Source of the DNA: Cesiribacter andamanensis AMV16 | GTDB taxonomy: Bacteria; Bacteroidota; Bacteroidia; Cytophagales; Cyclobacteriaceae | Reading direction: 5' to 3' | DNA length: 36,987 nt | NCBI RefSeq assembly: GCF_000348925.1 | Contig: NZ_AODQ01000033.1 | Location: 126-37,112, forward strand | In this document: piece by piece, positions 22,971-31,555 of the stretch | How positions within the stretch are numbered: position 1 is the first letter of the stretch | How the letters are laid out: the number at the start of each line of letters is the position of its first letter | Position numbers and translations under genes: made by a program | The notes under the pieces: generated by a model | What the model saw: the letters and a program-made list of their open reading frames with translations, nothing else | Database searches by the model: none | What the model was told of the DNA's origin: nothing

Positions 22971-24431
22971 TCAGGGCCATACATAGGTAGCCACTGCCCC
23001 GGCTGGTAGCGTGGCATCTACTTTCTCTCCTTGCCCCAGGGCAATGCTAAAGGTTTGGCTGGATTGGGTATCGTTTAGCACAATCAGTACCTTATCGCCA
23101 TTGGGGGCTTTAAAGGCTACATTGGGCAGTCCGGCCAGCATGTTGCTGCTTATGCGCACCGAACCGGGGCGTACAAACTTGCTGGCATGGGCAATGATGT
23201 AATAGGCCGGGTTGCGGGTTACCGAGTTGCCGGCAATGGTAATGGCCCCCAGGCAGCTGGTGCAGCCCCCACGGTCGGTATGCGGCTGGTGGTTGGGATC
23301 AGCGGCCAGGTTCCACTCCAGCACGGTGCGGCTCCAGTTGCGGGTAGCGCCTATGATCAGTTCCCGGGTGTGCCAGGCCAGGTCGGCCGGAAAATCACCG
23401 GGGGCGCCAATCCACTGCTCGGTAAAGTAGATGCGCTTATCGGGATGAGCCTGGTGCACCTGTGAGAGCGCACTGATATCGCCCCCGTAGAGGTGAAAGG
23501 CCGAGCCATCAATGTATTGCTTGGCCTGCGGATCATTCAGGATGCTGATGGGATAATCAGGCCGGTCGGCATTATGGTCGTAGATGATGATCTTGGTGTC
23601 CAGTGCAGCGGCCTGAAAGGCAGGCCCCAGATGGTTTTTGATGAAATCGGCCTGTTGCGGGGCCAGCATCAGCAGGCTGGGGTTATTGCCGGGGTGCAGG
23701 GGTTCATTTTGTACCGTAATGGCATCGATGCGAATGCCCTCCTCCGCCATGCCCTGTATGTACTTGACAAAGTAGCGGGCGTAGGCATCGTAAAACTCGG
23801 GCTTAAGACTGCCGCCCCGGGTATCGCCATTGTCTTTCATCCAGGCTGGGGGCGACCAGGGCGAGCCCATGATCAGGAGATCGGGGTTTATGGCCAGAAT
23901 CTCCTTCAGGACCGGGATCAGGTGCTGCCGGTCCGGATCCAGGCTGAAGCCGGAAAGCTGCGGGTCGGTCTGGCCTGCGGGCAGATCCAGGTAAGAAAAG
24001 GGGCGCTCGTCCAGATCAGAAGCGCCAATGCTGATGCGCAGGTAGCTTACCCCAATGTTGGTATCGTCGGTGCCAAACAGCTCCTGCAGAATACTGGCAC
24101 GGGCCCCGGGGCTCATGCGGCTCAGGTGCAGGGTACTACCCCCGGTGAGGGTATAGCCAAAGCCATCGATCTCCTGAAAGAGCTCGGCCGTATCGACCGT
24201 AATGGTAGGATGTGTGCTGCCGGCGGTACTGGTGGCCGGCCGGGTGGTCTGGCGGGCAAAGAGGGCCGATTTATCGGGGGTGCTTAGCCATACCTGGATC
24301 TGGGATGACTTGGGCGGCCCCTGGTTCTCGTAATCCTGTACAATGCCTTTGTCCTGGCAGCTGCTGCCCCAGAGCAGTGCACCTGCTACCAGCAGCGCTG
24401 AAGTCAGGGAGTATTTTGTAGTTGCTAACAT
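22971..24431 (-). CDS. GH30 glycoside hydrolase lipoprotein (beta-1,6-glucanase or beta-glucosidase-type)
   Basis: 486 residues from the ATG at 24429-24431; ATGs 2 and 4 codons upstream are also possible. Lipoprotein signal ALLWGSSC. GH30 marks (residue numbers counted from the most upstream ATG at 24443): EIDGFGYTLTGGS near 91-103, YLRISIGASDLD near 134, LIMGSPWSPPAWMK near 190, ITVQNEPLHPGN with Glu247 as acid/base, FHLYGGD near 317 and YFTEQWIG with Glu342 as nucleophile. A beta-sandwich at the C-terminus ends AVATYVWP. Known GH30 members in Bacteroidota PULs cleave beta-1,6-glucan or remove beta-1,6 branches from laminarin; which applies here is inference. It follows SusE on the same strand after 201 bp. 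Confidence 0.9.
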   Translation of the reverse strand: MLATTKYSLTSALLVAGALLWGSSCQDKGIVQDYENQGPPKSSQIQVWLSTPDKSALFARQTTRPATSTAGSTHPTITVDTAELFQEIDGFGYTLTGGSTLHLSRMSPGARASILQELFGTDDTNIGVSYLRISIGASDLDERPFSYLDLPAGQTDPQLSGFSLDPDRQHLIPVLKEILAINPDLLIMGSPWSPPAWMKDNGDTRGGSLKPEFYDAYARYFVKYIQGMAEEGIRIDAITVQNEPLHPGNNPSLLMLAPQQADFIKNHLGPAFQAAALDTKIIIYDHNADRPDYPISILNDPQAKQYIDGSAFHLYGGDISALSQVHQAHPDKRIYFTEQWIGAPGDFPADLAWHTRELIIGATRNWSRTVLEWNLAADPNHQPHTDRGGCTSCLGAITIAGNSVTRNPAYYIIAHASKFVRPGSVRISSNMLAGLPNVAFKAPNGDKVLIVLNDTQSSQTFSIALGQGEKVDATLPAGAVATYVWP

Positions 24432-24570
24432 GATCATTAACATAGGTGTAAGGCAGGTGTGGCCCGGCCAGGCGGTGGCTTTATGCTCCCTCCTGGTAGT
24501 GACCCCTCCGTGCTGAAAATGGGGTGGCTAGGTCCCTTAAGCCTGCAGTTGTTTGGTAACGTCTGCCGGA

Positions 24571-24619
24571 GAGCCCCTTGGTCCTGCTGCCCAACCATAA
24601 CCAGTCAGGCCAGGGGCTC
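24571..24619 (-). other. stem-loop between the susE-like gene and GH30
   Basis: GAGCCCCTTGG (24571-24581) pairs with CCAGGGGCTC (24610-24619) with one bulged base. There is no T tract on the minus-strand side, so it looks like an mRNA processing or stability hairpin rather than a terminator. Confidence 0.5.
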
Positions 24620-24632
24620 GCCGGGCAGCCCG

Positions 24633-26366
24633 TTACTGTTTCACAAATTCATAGGTGCCGATGCTGTAATCATTGGCTACTTCTATGGTTACATCGTATA
24701 AGCCGCTTTCGGTGATGTTGGTAATGTTGTCGCCACCGTTGGTCATGGTGCCGCTGAGAGCGGTGGGGCTATCGGCCCCAAACTGTACATCCCAGGGAGA
24801 GAAGAACTTGGAGTGGTAGCCGGCGGTGAGCTGTGCCCCACTCAGCCGAAAGGTATAGGGGTGCTCGTAGGTCATGAGCAGCTCGCTGCGTCCATCCCAG
24901 CCTCCGCCCACTTCATCCCAGTGAAAGAGCTTGATGTTGTAGTACATCCAGCTAACGGACTCACTGGCAAAATCTACCGTTAGCCGGTAGGCCTGATCCC
25001 GGGCTACGGCCATGGCCCCGCTGCCGGTACCAAAGGGCAGGCTTCCCTCAACCTTATCGGCATTTGGGGTATCGGTCTGGCCCAGGCTTCCCTCCAGGGC
25101 ATAGGAGGTGCCGCTGCCGTCGCTGGCCGAATTCAGGCTATAGCTTTGGCCGGCCTGCAGCGCCAGGTGCCGGCCGCTGGTAAAGCGGTCGCCATTTTTG
25201 GTCAGCTCGGCCACTACCTCACCACCCGCCAGCAGGAAAAGCTGCTCGGGGGTTTCGGCAGGTCCGCCGCCTCCGGTATATTCCTCGATGGAATAGGTAT
25301 ATTCATCGCCTGAGAGAGTAAGGGTAAACACATGCGGCCCAACGCCTGTAGAAGGGATATCTTCAAACTGTATACCCTGCGTACCGGCCTGCGATTCCAT
25401 CACCAGCTGGTTAGTAGTGCCCTTAATGCGCTTGAGCAGATAGGCCCAGTCGCCATTGGCGCGGAACACAAAGCCGCTGGGTTCTGTGAGGTCTACTGTG
25501 CCTTTCCAAACCCCATTGCCCTGGTACTGCAGGGGCGCATCGCCACCCCAGCCGCCCTGGATGTTGCCCCCTACTACGCTCCATTTGTCTATCTTCAGCA
25601 GGTTGTAGGTGTTGGTATTGAAATCTACTGTAATGCGATAGGTACCGGCTGCAGGGGCAGTAATACCTGCACCGTCTTTCTGCAGCTGGCCGTTTGTGCC
25701 GCCATATTGCAGCGATTGCTCGGAGGGCTGGCTGTAGAAATGAAAGGTTTCACCAGCTTTTAGCGAAGTATACACCTCAAATACGCTGGTGGGATTGCCG
25801 TCCGGGTCCGTAAAGGCCTTCATGGGGATGGCATTGGCAAGGGTACTACCCTGTTCAGTAGCCGGGCCGGACAGGTACAGGTCCAGCGGGGCCGATTCGG
25901 TCAGGAAGCGGGTAATGGAGATCGGCTGAAAGCTTACCGTTTCCTTATCGAGCGAGCGGGCCACTACTCCCCACTGCAGGTCTACGGTAGAGCCGGCCTC
26001 GTAGCCGGCGATAGAAAGCGCCTGATCGATCTGGCGGGCAGTAGGGGTCGCAAACAGGTCCCGGCCATTGGTGCCAGAGGAAACCCTGTAGATGGGCGCA
26101 CTCAGGTCGGCGCTGCCGGCCTCTACCAGTACCAGGGAGTAGCGTATGCCGTAGTTTTTGCTGGAGGTGGCAGGGCCCCACTCAAAACGCAGGGGGGCTG
26201 TTGGGTTATCTTCATCCAGCACCAGCACGGCATTGGCCGCAGGGCTGGTGGGCTGCGCCATACTAAGGTCCCAGTTGCCAATGGGGTCCAGATTATCCTT
26301 TTCTTCGCACGACCAGACTACAGAGAGCATGATCAGCAGGCAGGTAAACAGGTGTATCTTTTTCAT
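24633..26366 (-). CDS. susE: SusE-like outer-surface glycan-binding lipoprotein
   Basis: 577 residues from the ATG at 26364-26366. Lipoprotein signal MKKIHLFTCLL ending LSVVWSC. The N-terminal SusE-type domain (about 20-150) shows LRFEWGPATSSKNYGIRYS and STVDLQWGVVARSL; several beta-sandwich starch-binding-like modules follow, about 155-260 (YLSGPATEQG, FHFYSQPS), 265-365 (KWSVVGGNIQGGW), 375-460 and 465-575 (KLFHWDEVGGGWDGRS, FRLSGAQLTAGYHSKFF). SusE/SusF proteins hold glycan on the cell surface and feed SusCD. The gene is third in the operon; a three-way-junction structure separates it from susD. Confidence 0.88.
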   Translation of the reverse strand: MKKIHLFTCLLIMLSVVWSCEEKDNLDPIGNWDLSMAQPTSPAANAVLVLDEDNPTAPLRFEWGPATSSKNYGIRYSLVLVEAGSADLSAPIYRVSSGTNGRDLFATPTARQIDQALSIAGYEAGSTVDLQWGVVARSLDKETVSFQPISITRFLTESAPLDLYLSGPATEQGSTLANAIPMKAFTDPDGNPTSVFEVYTSLKAGETFHFYSQPSEQSLQYGGTNGQLQKDGAGITAPAAGTYRITVDFNTNTYNLLKIDKWSVVGGNIQGGWGGDAPLQYQGNGVWKGTVDLTEPSGFVFRANGDWAYLLKRIKGTTNQLVMESQAGTQGIQFEDIPSTGVGPHVFTLTLSGDEYTYSIEEYTGGGGPAETPEQLFLLAGGEVVAELTKNGDRFTSGRHLALQAGQSYSLNSASDGSGTSYALEGSLGQTDTPNADKVEGSLPFGTGSGAMAVARDQAYRLTVDFASESVSWMYYNIKLFHWDEVGGGWDGRSELLMTYEHPYTFRLSGAQLTAGYHSKFFSPWDVQFGADSPTALSGTMTNGGDNITNITESGLYDVTIEVANDYSIGTYEFVKQ

Positions 26367-26421
26367 ACTGAAGTTTTTGCAAAACATGTTTTAACTAGAG
26401 AAATGCGTACCACAGGTCTTG

Positions 26422-26485
26422 AAGCGCCAGCCCCGGGCAAGGGGGCTATACCCCCCCTGCTCAGGCGTGTAGCCTGCAGGCGCTT
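26422..26485 (-). other. three-way-junction RNA structure right after the susD stop
   Basis: Outer stem AAGCGCC (26422-26428) with GGCGCTT (26479-26485) encloses two hairpins: AGCCCC (26429-26434) with GGGGCT (26442-26447), and CAGGC (26462-26466) with GCCTG (26472-26476). On the mRNA it starts 7 nt after the susD stop codon. No T tract follows. A 3' stabiliser or processing site that sets the susCD to susE ratio is plausible. Confidence 0.55.
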
Positions 26486-26492
26486 GCAGCTG

Positions 26493-27980
26493 TTATGGAT
26501 TTGGCTCCAGCAGGGGGTTACGGTTGATCTCCTGTTGCGGAATGGGCAGCAGCAGGTCGCTGGCCGTTGCATTGTAGTTTACCGCATTGCCGGTACGCAG
26601 GTCTATCTCCTCCAGGCTGTTCATCACCTCAAGGGCTACGCCATAGCGGCGCAGATCATCCCAGCGCTGGGCTTCCTGCGCCAGCTCCAGGCGGCGCTCG
26701 TTCAGGATCACTTCCCGCATGGCTGCTTGTGAGCTGGCCACTGCCTGCGGCACATTCTCAAGCTCTACCCGGCGGCGAATGCGGTTCACCTCGGTGGCGG
26801 CATCCTGCGGACGGTTCAGCTCATTGAGTGCTTCGGCCTTCAGCAGAATTACATCCGCCAGGCGGAAGATGTACTGACGGTCGGCACTGGCCCAGCCGCT
26901 GGCATTCTTCCACTTATAGGCAAAGGGGATCTCGCTGCCCACCGCATTGCCCCAGTACTCATCGGCCCAGGGGGCCTGCTCAAACAGCACGGTAGCATTC
27001 TTGCGGATAGCATCGCCCTCTTCATCAAAGGCATCAATCAGGTCATGCGAGGGGGTAACAAACTTGCGCCAGGTATCTCCGCTGATGGAGGGCGGCAGGT
27101 GCATCTGGGGTGCCCAGTTGCCTTCGTTGGCGCCCAGGAACTGCACTTCCATAATGGATTCTGCATTGTTGTAGTGCTCGCCATCAAACAGGTGGGCATA
27201 GTTGCCCAGCAGCTGGTAGCCGGCCGGGCTGTTGATCACCGCATCGGCATGCTCCAGCACCTTGGCCCAGTTGGGTGTAGGGCGCTGGGCATAGGCTTTG
27301 GCCATTAGGGTATTGGCAGCGCCACGGGTAGCCCGGGCCTTGTTTACATTGGCCTCGCTTCCATACCGATCGGGCAGCCGGTTGTCCAGGGCGTAGGTGA
27401 GGTCGGCAATGATCTGGTCATACACCTCATCTGCTGAGGCCCGGGGCTTGCGCACCACGGCCGGATCGGCCGATTTTACGGTTTCCAGCATCAGGGGTAC
27501 CCCACCCCACATTTTCACCAGGTTGTAGTAATGGTAGGCGCGCAGAAAGGCCGCCTCGCCCATGATCTGCGCCCGGCGCTCTTCGCTCAGGCTGGGATCT
27601 TCAATAAGGGGGGCCCGCTCCAGCACCAGGTTGGCCTTGGCAATACCATTGTAGATAGAGGACCAGGCGCCGAATACCCGGCTATTGGTAGGGGTAACCT
27701 CCAGGGCATCAATGGCAAAGATCTCGGGATTGTCCCCACCGGCATAATGGTTATCGGCCATTACGTCCTGAAAGAGTACATTATCCCACACATACCAGTC
27801 GGAGGACTGGAAGGTCTCGTAGGCCCCGGTGAGGGCGGCCTCCAGCTGCGGGCCGGTTACGTAGGCATTGTCGATGGTCTCTTCCGAGATGGGCGCCAGC
27901 GTAAGGTAATCCTCACAGGCGGTGGTGCCCAGTGCAAGGCTAAGCCCCAGTGTATACAGTACTATATGTTTCGTTTTCAT
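26493..27980 (-). CDS. susD: SusD/RagB family nutrient-binding outer-membrane lipoprotein
   Basis: 495 residues. Lipoprotein signal ending LGTTACEDYL (Cys22). SusD features: TGPQLEAALTGAYETFQS near 42, WSSIYNGIAKANLVLE near 105, IMGEAAFLRAYHYYNLVKMWGGVPLM (part: AAFLRAYHYYNLVKMWGG near 145), VYDQIIADLTYAL near 185, and the C-terminal SusD domain with VNRIRRRVELENV, VILNERRLELAQEAQRW and LPIPQQEINRNP. SusD forms the lid over SusC and captures oligosaccharides. It is 17 bp downstream of susC, clearly co-transcribed. Confidence 0.96.
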   Translation of the reverse strand: MKTKHIVLYTLGLSLALGTTACEDYLTLAPISEETIDNAYVTGPQLEAALTGAYETFQSSDWYVWDNVLFQDVMADNHYAGGDNPEIFAIDALEVTPTNSRVFGAWSSIYNGIAKANLVLERAPLIEDPSLSEERRAQIMGEAAFLRAYHYYNLVKMWGGVPLMLETVKSADPAVVRKPRASADEVYDQIIADLTYALDNRLPDRYGSEANVNKARATRGAANTLMAKAYAQRPTPNWAKVLEHADAVINSPAGYQLLGNYAHLFDGEHYNNAESIMEVQFLGANEGNWAPQMHLPPSISGDTWRKFVTPSHDLIDAFDEEGDAIRKNATVLFEQAPWADEYWGNAVGSEIPFAYKWKNASGWASADRQYIFRLADVILLKAEALNELNRPQDAATEVNRIRRRVELENVPQAVASSQAAMREVILNERRLELAQEAQRWDDLRRYGVALEVMNSLEEIDLRTGNAVNYNATASDLLLPIPQQEINRNPLLEPNP

Positions 27981-27997
27981 AAGAAAGGCGCTAAGAA

Positions 27998-30928
27998 TTA
28001 AAAGGCTACATTTAATCCGAAGATGATGTTGCGGGTCTGCGGATAGGTACCAAAGTCTACCCCCTGGGTAAGGTTGCTGCCGCCATAGGCATTTACCTCG
28101 GGGTCAAAGCCAGAGTATTTGGTAAAGGTGAGCAGGTTTTCGCCAGTGGCGTACAGGCGCACCATGCCCAGCTTAGCCCGGCCTACCAGCGATTGGGGCA
28201 GGTCGTAGCTGAGGGTGGCGGCTTTTACGCGCAGGTAGGAGCCATCTTCCACAAAGCGGGTGGAGATGCGGGAGTTGGCTATGCCTCCGCCGGCACGCGG
28301 AATATCGGTTTCATCGCCGGGGCGTCTCCAGCGGTCCAGTACGGCTATGGTCTGGTTCTTAGGATCGATCATGCCCTCGGTCTCAATGCGGGTGGCATTG
28401 AAGATATCATTGCCCTGCGAACCCTGCAGGAAGATATTCAGTCCAAAGCCCTTATAGCCAAAGGTATTGGTAAGGCCGTAGAGGAAGTCGGGATTGGCAT
28501 TGCCAATCACTACCCGGTCGGCGGCGGTGGGCGTTTCGGTGCTTTCGCCATTGCGGTCGATGTAGTACATATTGCCCGTTTCAGGATTTACGCCACCGGC
28601 CACATAGCCATAGAACACGCCCAGGGGCAGGCCTTCGCGCACCAGGCTTACCTCGCCACGGCCGGCTACATTGGCCGTATAGATCTCCTGCCCTACTATG
28701 CTTACTACTTTATTGCGGTTAAAGGAGATGTTGAAATCGGTGGTCCAGGTAAAGTCCTTGGTATAGTTGCGGGAAGTAAGCTGGAACTCAAGCCCCTTGT
28801 TCTGCAGCTGGCCAATGTTCTGCACGGCATTATCAAAACCGGTTGAGCGCGGCAGGGGTGCGTTCAGCAGCAGATCGCGGGTATTACGCAGGTAGGCATC
28901 GGCTGTAAAGATCAGCCGGTTGTTCAGCACGGCCACATCCACCCCAATGTTGGTTTGCTCAGACTCCTCCCATTTCAGGTTGGCGTTCTCAATAGAGGCC
29001 GGATAGGTACCGGGCATCACCACGCCCCCAATGGGGTAGTTGCCGCCGCTGCCTACACGGCCCTGGTAGGGGTAGTTGCCAATGCGGTCGTTGCCCACCA
29101 CACCCCAGCCGGCGCGCAGTTTCAGGTCGGTCAGCACCCCTGCGTCCTGCAGAAAAGCTTCTTCGGAGATGCGCCAGCCGGCAGAGAAGGAGGGGAAATA
29201 GCCCCAGCGTTTGCCGGGGCCAAAGGCGCTTGAGCCATCGGCCCGGAAGTTGGCCGTAAACAGGTAGCGATCGGCAAAGTCGTAATTAAACCGGCCGATA
29301 AAGGAAGCATTGGTTTTTTCTGACTTGGTAGCGTTGGCGCTGATGAGCTCGGCACCACCCCCTGGGGTCACTACCTGGTCGCTGGCAAAGTTGCGGCGCT
29401 CCATGGAGCTCTCCTGCCACTGGAACTTCTGGGCTACAGTACCAGCCAGTACATTGAAATTGTGCTCGCCCCAGCGCTTGGTGTAGGAGAGGGTATTGTC
29501 CCAGATATAGTAATCGGTAGACCAGGTCTGGTAGCGGCCTATGCCCTGCATGGCCCGCCCGTAGCTGGTGCGGAAGGGATCCAGAAAATAGTCGTAGTCA
29601 GCCACGTTCTGGTCTATGCCAAAGTTGCTGCGGAATTTGAAGCCATCCAGGAAACTTACTTCGCCGTAGATGTTGCCCAGTACCCGGTTGTTGCGGTAAT
29701 CCCGGATAGCGGCATCGGTGCTGGCAATGGGGTTTTCCCAGTTCTGGAAGGGGTTGCTGGTAAAGGTGCCATCGGGGTTGTAGATACCGATCACCGCAGG
29801 GGTAGACAATACGCCCAGAATAACCCCGCCCTGGTTAATGGCCGAGTTGTCGGTTACATCCACATCGCTGTAGTTGCTGTAGTTGATGCTGGTTCCCAGG
29901 CTAAACCAGTCGTTCACCTTCTGGTCCAGGTTGAGTTTAAAGCTGTAACGTTCCATTTCGGCACTGCGTACGGCGCCTTCCTGCTGCACCCAGCCACCCG
30001 ATACATAATAGGAGGTGTTGTTGCTTTTGCCGGTAAGGGAGAGCTGGTAGTTCTGGGAGGTACCGCGCTGAAACACTTCCTGCTGCCAGTCGGTATTATT
30101 GCCTTCAAACTGGCTCCAGTTGGTGTTGTAGCCCAGTTCCTGCATCAGATCGCGGTACTGCTCACTGTTAAGCACCTTAAGGGTATTCCAGACCTGCGAG
30201 AAGCCCCGGTAGGCACTGAACTCAAAGCGGGGTTTTTCTTCCTTACCCCTCTTGGTGGTGATCAGCACTACCCCATTGGCGCCCTGGGCACCGTAAATGG
30301 CGGCAGAGGAAGCATCTTTCAGGATCGAGATGCTCTCGATATCGGCAGGGTTAAGCGAGCGGGTATCGTTGGTAGGCACCCCATCCACCACATAAAGCGG
30401 CTCACTGCTGGTGTTGATGGAGTTGGTACCCCGGATGCGGATGTTAAGCCCGGCACCCGGCTTGCCCGAGGGCGATACTACCTGCACACCGGCCGCCCGG
30501 CCCTGGATCAGGGAAGCCACCTGCGTATTGGGGCGCGAATCAAAGGCTTCGGTGCCTACTACGGCCACAGATCCGGTAATATCCTTTTTCTGCTGGGTGC
30601 CGTAGCCTACCACAATCACTTCGCTTAGGGTCTGGATGTCGGGCATCATCACCATATTAAGGGTGTTGCGGTTGCCTACCACCACTTCTTCGCTCAGATA
30701 GCCAATGTAGGAAAACACCAGTGTATCACTGGGGCTCACCTGCAGGGTGTAGCGGCCATCGAAATTAGTAACAGCTCCACGGGTAGTGTTTTTTACCCGA
30801 ACGTTAACCCCTGGCAGTGCCTCAGCGGTTTGTCCGTCGGTGACTACCCCCGAGAGGGTGCCCGTTTGGGCCCAGCTCCAGTGCGTTAGCAGCAGAAGCA
30901 GAAAAGTTGCGTACAAATTACGTTTCAT
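27998..30928 (-). CDS. susC: SusC/RagA family TonB-dependent outer-membrane transporter
   Basis: 976 residues from the ATG at 30926-30928; an extra ATG 4 codons upstream is less likely. A signal peptide (about 1-20) is followed by a carboxypeptidase-like beta domain (about 21-100: GTLSGVVTDGQTAEALPGVNV, part shown). The plug (about 110-220) includes VIVVGYGTQQKKDITGSV and VDGVPTNDTRSLNPADIESI, then KDASSAAIYGAQGANGV. A long beta-barrel ends in IIFGLNVAF with a terminal Phe. It imports glycan fragments with SusD using TonB energy. Its candidate promoter lies about 320 bp upstream, leaving a long leader that contains a terminator. Confidence 0.96.
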   Translation of the reverse strand: MKRNLYATFLLLLLTHWSWAQTGTLSGVVTDGQTAEALPGVNVRVKNTTRGAVTNFDGRYTLQVSPSDTLVFSYIGYLSEEVVVGNRNTLNMVMMPDIQTLSEVIVVGYGTQQKKDITGSVAVVGTEAFDSRPNTQVASLIQGRAAGVQVVSPSGKPGAGLNIRIRGTNSINTSSEPLYVVDGVPTNDTRSLNPADIESISILKDASSAAIYGAQGANGVVLITTKRGKEEKPRFEFSAYRGFSQVWNTLKVLNSEQYRDLMQELGYNTNWSQFEGNNTDWQQEVFQRGTSQNYQLSLTGKSNNTSYYVSGGWVQQEGAVRSAEMERYSFKLNLDQKVNDWFSLGTSINYSNYSDVDVTDNSAINQGGVILGVLSTPAVIGIYNPDGTFTSNPFQNWENPIASTDAAIRDYRNNRVLGNIYGEVSFLDGFKFRSNFGIDQNVADYDYFLDPFRTSYGRAMQGIGRYQTWSTDYYIWDNTLSYTKRWGEHNFNVLAGTVAQKFQWQESSMERRNFASDQVVTPGGGAELISANATKSEKTNASFIGRFNYDFADRYLFTANFRADGSSAFGPGKRWGYFPSFSAGWRISEEAFLQDAGVLTDLKLRAGWGVVGNDRIGNYPYQGRVGSGGNYPIGGVVMPGTYPASIENANLKWEESEQTNIGVDVAVLNNRLIFTADAYLRNTRDLLLNAPLPRSTGFDNAVQNIGQLQNKGLEFQLTSRNYTKDFTWTTDFNISFNRNKVVSIVGQEIYTANVAGRGEVSLVREGLPLGVFYGYVAGGVNPETGNMYYIDRNGESTETPTAADRVVIGNANPDFLYGLTNTFGYKGFGLNIFLQGSQGNDIFNATRIETEGMIDPKNQTIAVLDRWRRPGDETDIPRAGGGIANSRISTRFVEDGSYLRVKAATLSYDLPQSLVGRAKLGMVRLYATGENLLTFTKYSGFDPEVNAYGGSNLTQGVDFGTYPQTRNIIFGLNVAF

Positions 30929-31054
30929 ACAGATGAACATTAATGCGTAGTGGATTTACAAGTCGTATTTGAGGATTGGTTGTAAGGTCAATTGGAGGAT
31001 CAGCAGCCGCTGCGCCATCGCCTTAAGAGCGCGCAAACGATTGTAGGCCGATGC

Positions 31055-31116
31055 CAAAAAAATACCGGCCTGTGCCGGGCAGCTACCTGCCGCCAGCCCT
31101 GCCCATAACAGGCCGG
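31055..31116 (-). terminator. intrinsic terminator inside the susC leader
   Basis: CCGGCCTG (31065-31072) pairs with CAGGCCGG (31109-31116), and GGGCAG (31077-31082) pairs with CTGCCC (31099-31104) inside it. On the minus strand the stem is followed by TA and then seven T residues (complement of 31056-31062). It lies about 125 nt after the predicted transcription start and 127 nt before the susC ATG, so it is placed to cut susC transcription short. Confidence 0.75.
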
Positions 31117-31245
31117 GCGGGGCAAGCGGGTTTGGGGGCATGTACACCAGATGCTTCATGTAAGAGTATCGGTTAGGTAGCGCTTCTGTTCATCCCGCCC
31201 GGCCGGCAGCGCTGCTAGCTGAAGCAGGAGGCGCGGGAATTCTAC

Positions 31246-31336
31246 ACAAGCTAGGAGCATGTCAGGGGTCTGCCTAATTTTGGGCTACACCTCTGCTACA
31301 CCACGCCAGATGCCCGCTACGCCACCACTACTTCAA
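31246..31336 (-). promoter_or_regulatory. candidate activator site and promoter of the susC operon
   Basis: On the minus strand: TTGAAGTAG, TGGCGTAG, TGGTGTAG and AGGTGTAG, with GTAG cores starting 11, 21 and 11 bp apart (31285-31336). After 31 bp comes CTAGCTTG (complement of 31247-31254), identical to the box at the same distance upstream of the GH3 gene. The arrangement looks like two tandem dimer sites upstream of a -7 element, i.e. an activator-dependent promoter. Confidence 0.72.
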
Positions 31337-31555
31337 TTGATTTAACCTGTTGATTATTAACTATTTATATCAATTTTTCAGCAAGGCCTTTTCCTTTTTG
31401 TGTAGCATTTTTTCCTGCATGCATGGGGATGCCACCACAATCGATTAACTTAAAAGGCACCTTTTTACAGGCAGGATGGTTAAACAAAAAGCCGGCACCT
31501 GTCCTGCCAATGTCTTTACATGCACATGCCCCCAGCCTCTATCCTCATATCCATC

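Larger units (their letters stand above)
30929..31555. other. regulatory region between susC and its divergent regulator
   Basis: This 627-bp spacer holds, on the susC strand, the candidate operator and promoter (31246-31336) and an intrinsic terminator in the leader (31055-31116). The regulator side (31340-31555) is AT-rich around 31345-31380 and carries one inverted GCTACAC copy (31400-31406), but I see no perfect -7 box for the regulator. A 67-codon open frame on the minus strand (30956-31159) overlaps the terminator; I do not call it a gene. Confidence 0.6.

Noticed and set aside
26466-26473. Single GTGTAGCC in the susD-susE spacer as another regulator site
   Set aside because: A lone half-site inside a hairpin without the 11-21-11 spacing or a -7 box; treated as chance.
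29462-30628. 388-codon plus-strand open frame opposite susC
   Set aside because: Shadow of susC; composition is a reverse-frame artefact with no domain, and the opposite strand encodes a clear transporter. The same holds for long antisense frames opposite GH5 (19234-20292) and GH113 (757-1665).
30956-31159. 67-codon open frame on the minus strand within the susC leader
   Set aside because: No recognisable motif, no promoter-specific support, and open frames of this size arise easily in GC-rich DNA; kept only as a possible leader peptide in the attenuation hypothesis.
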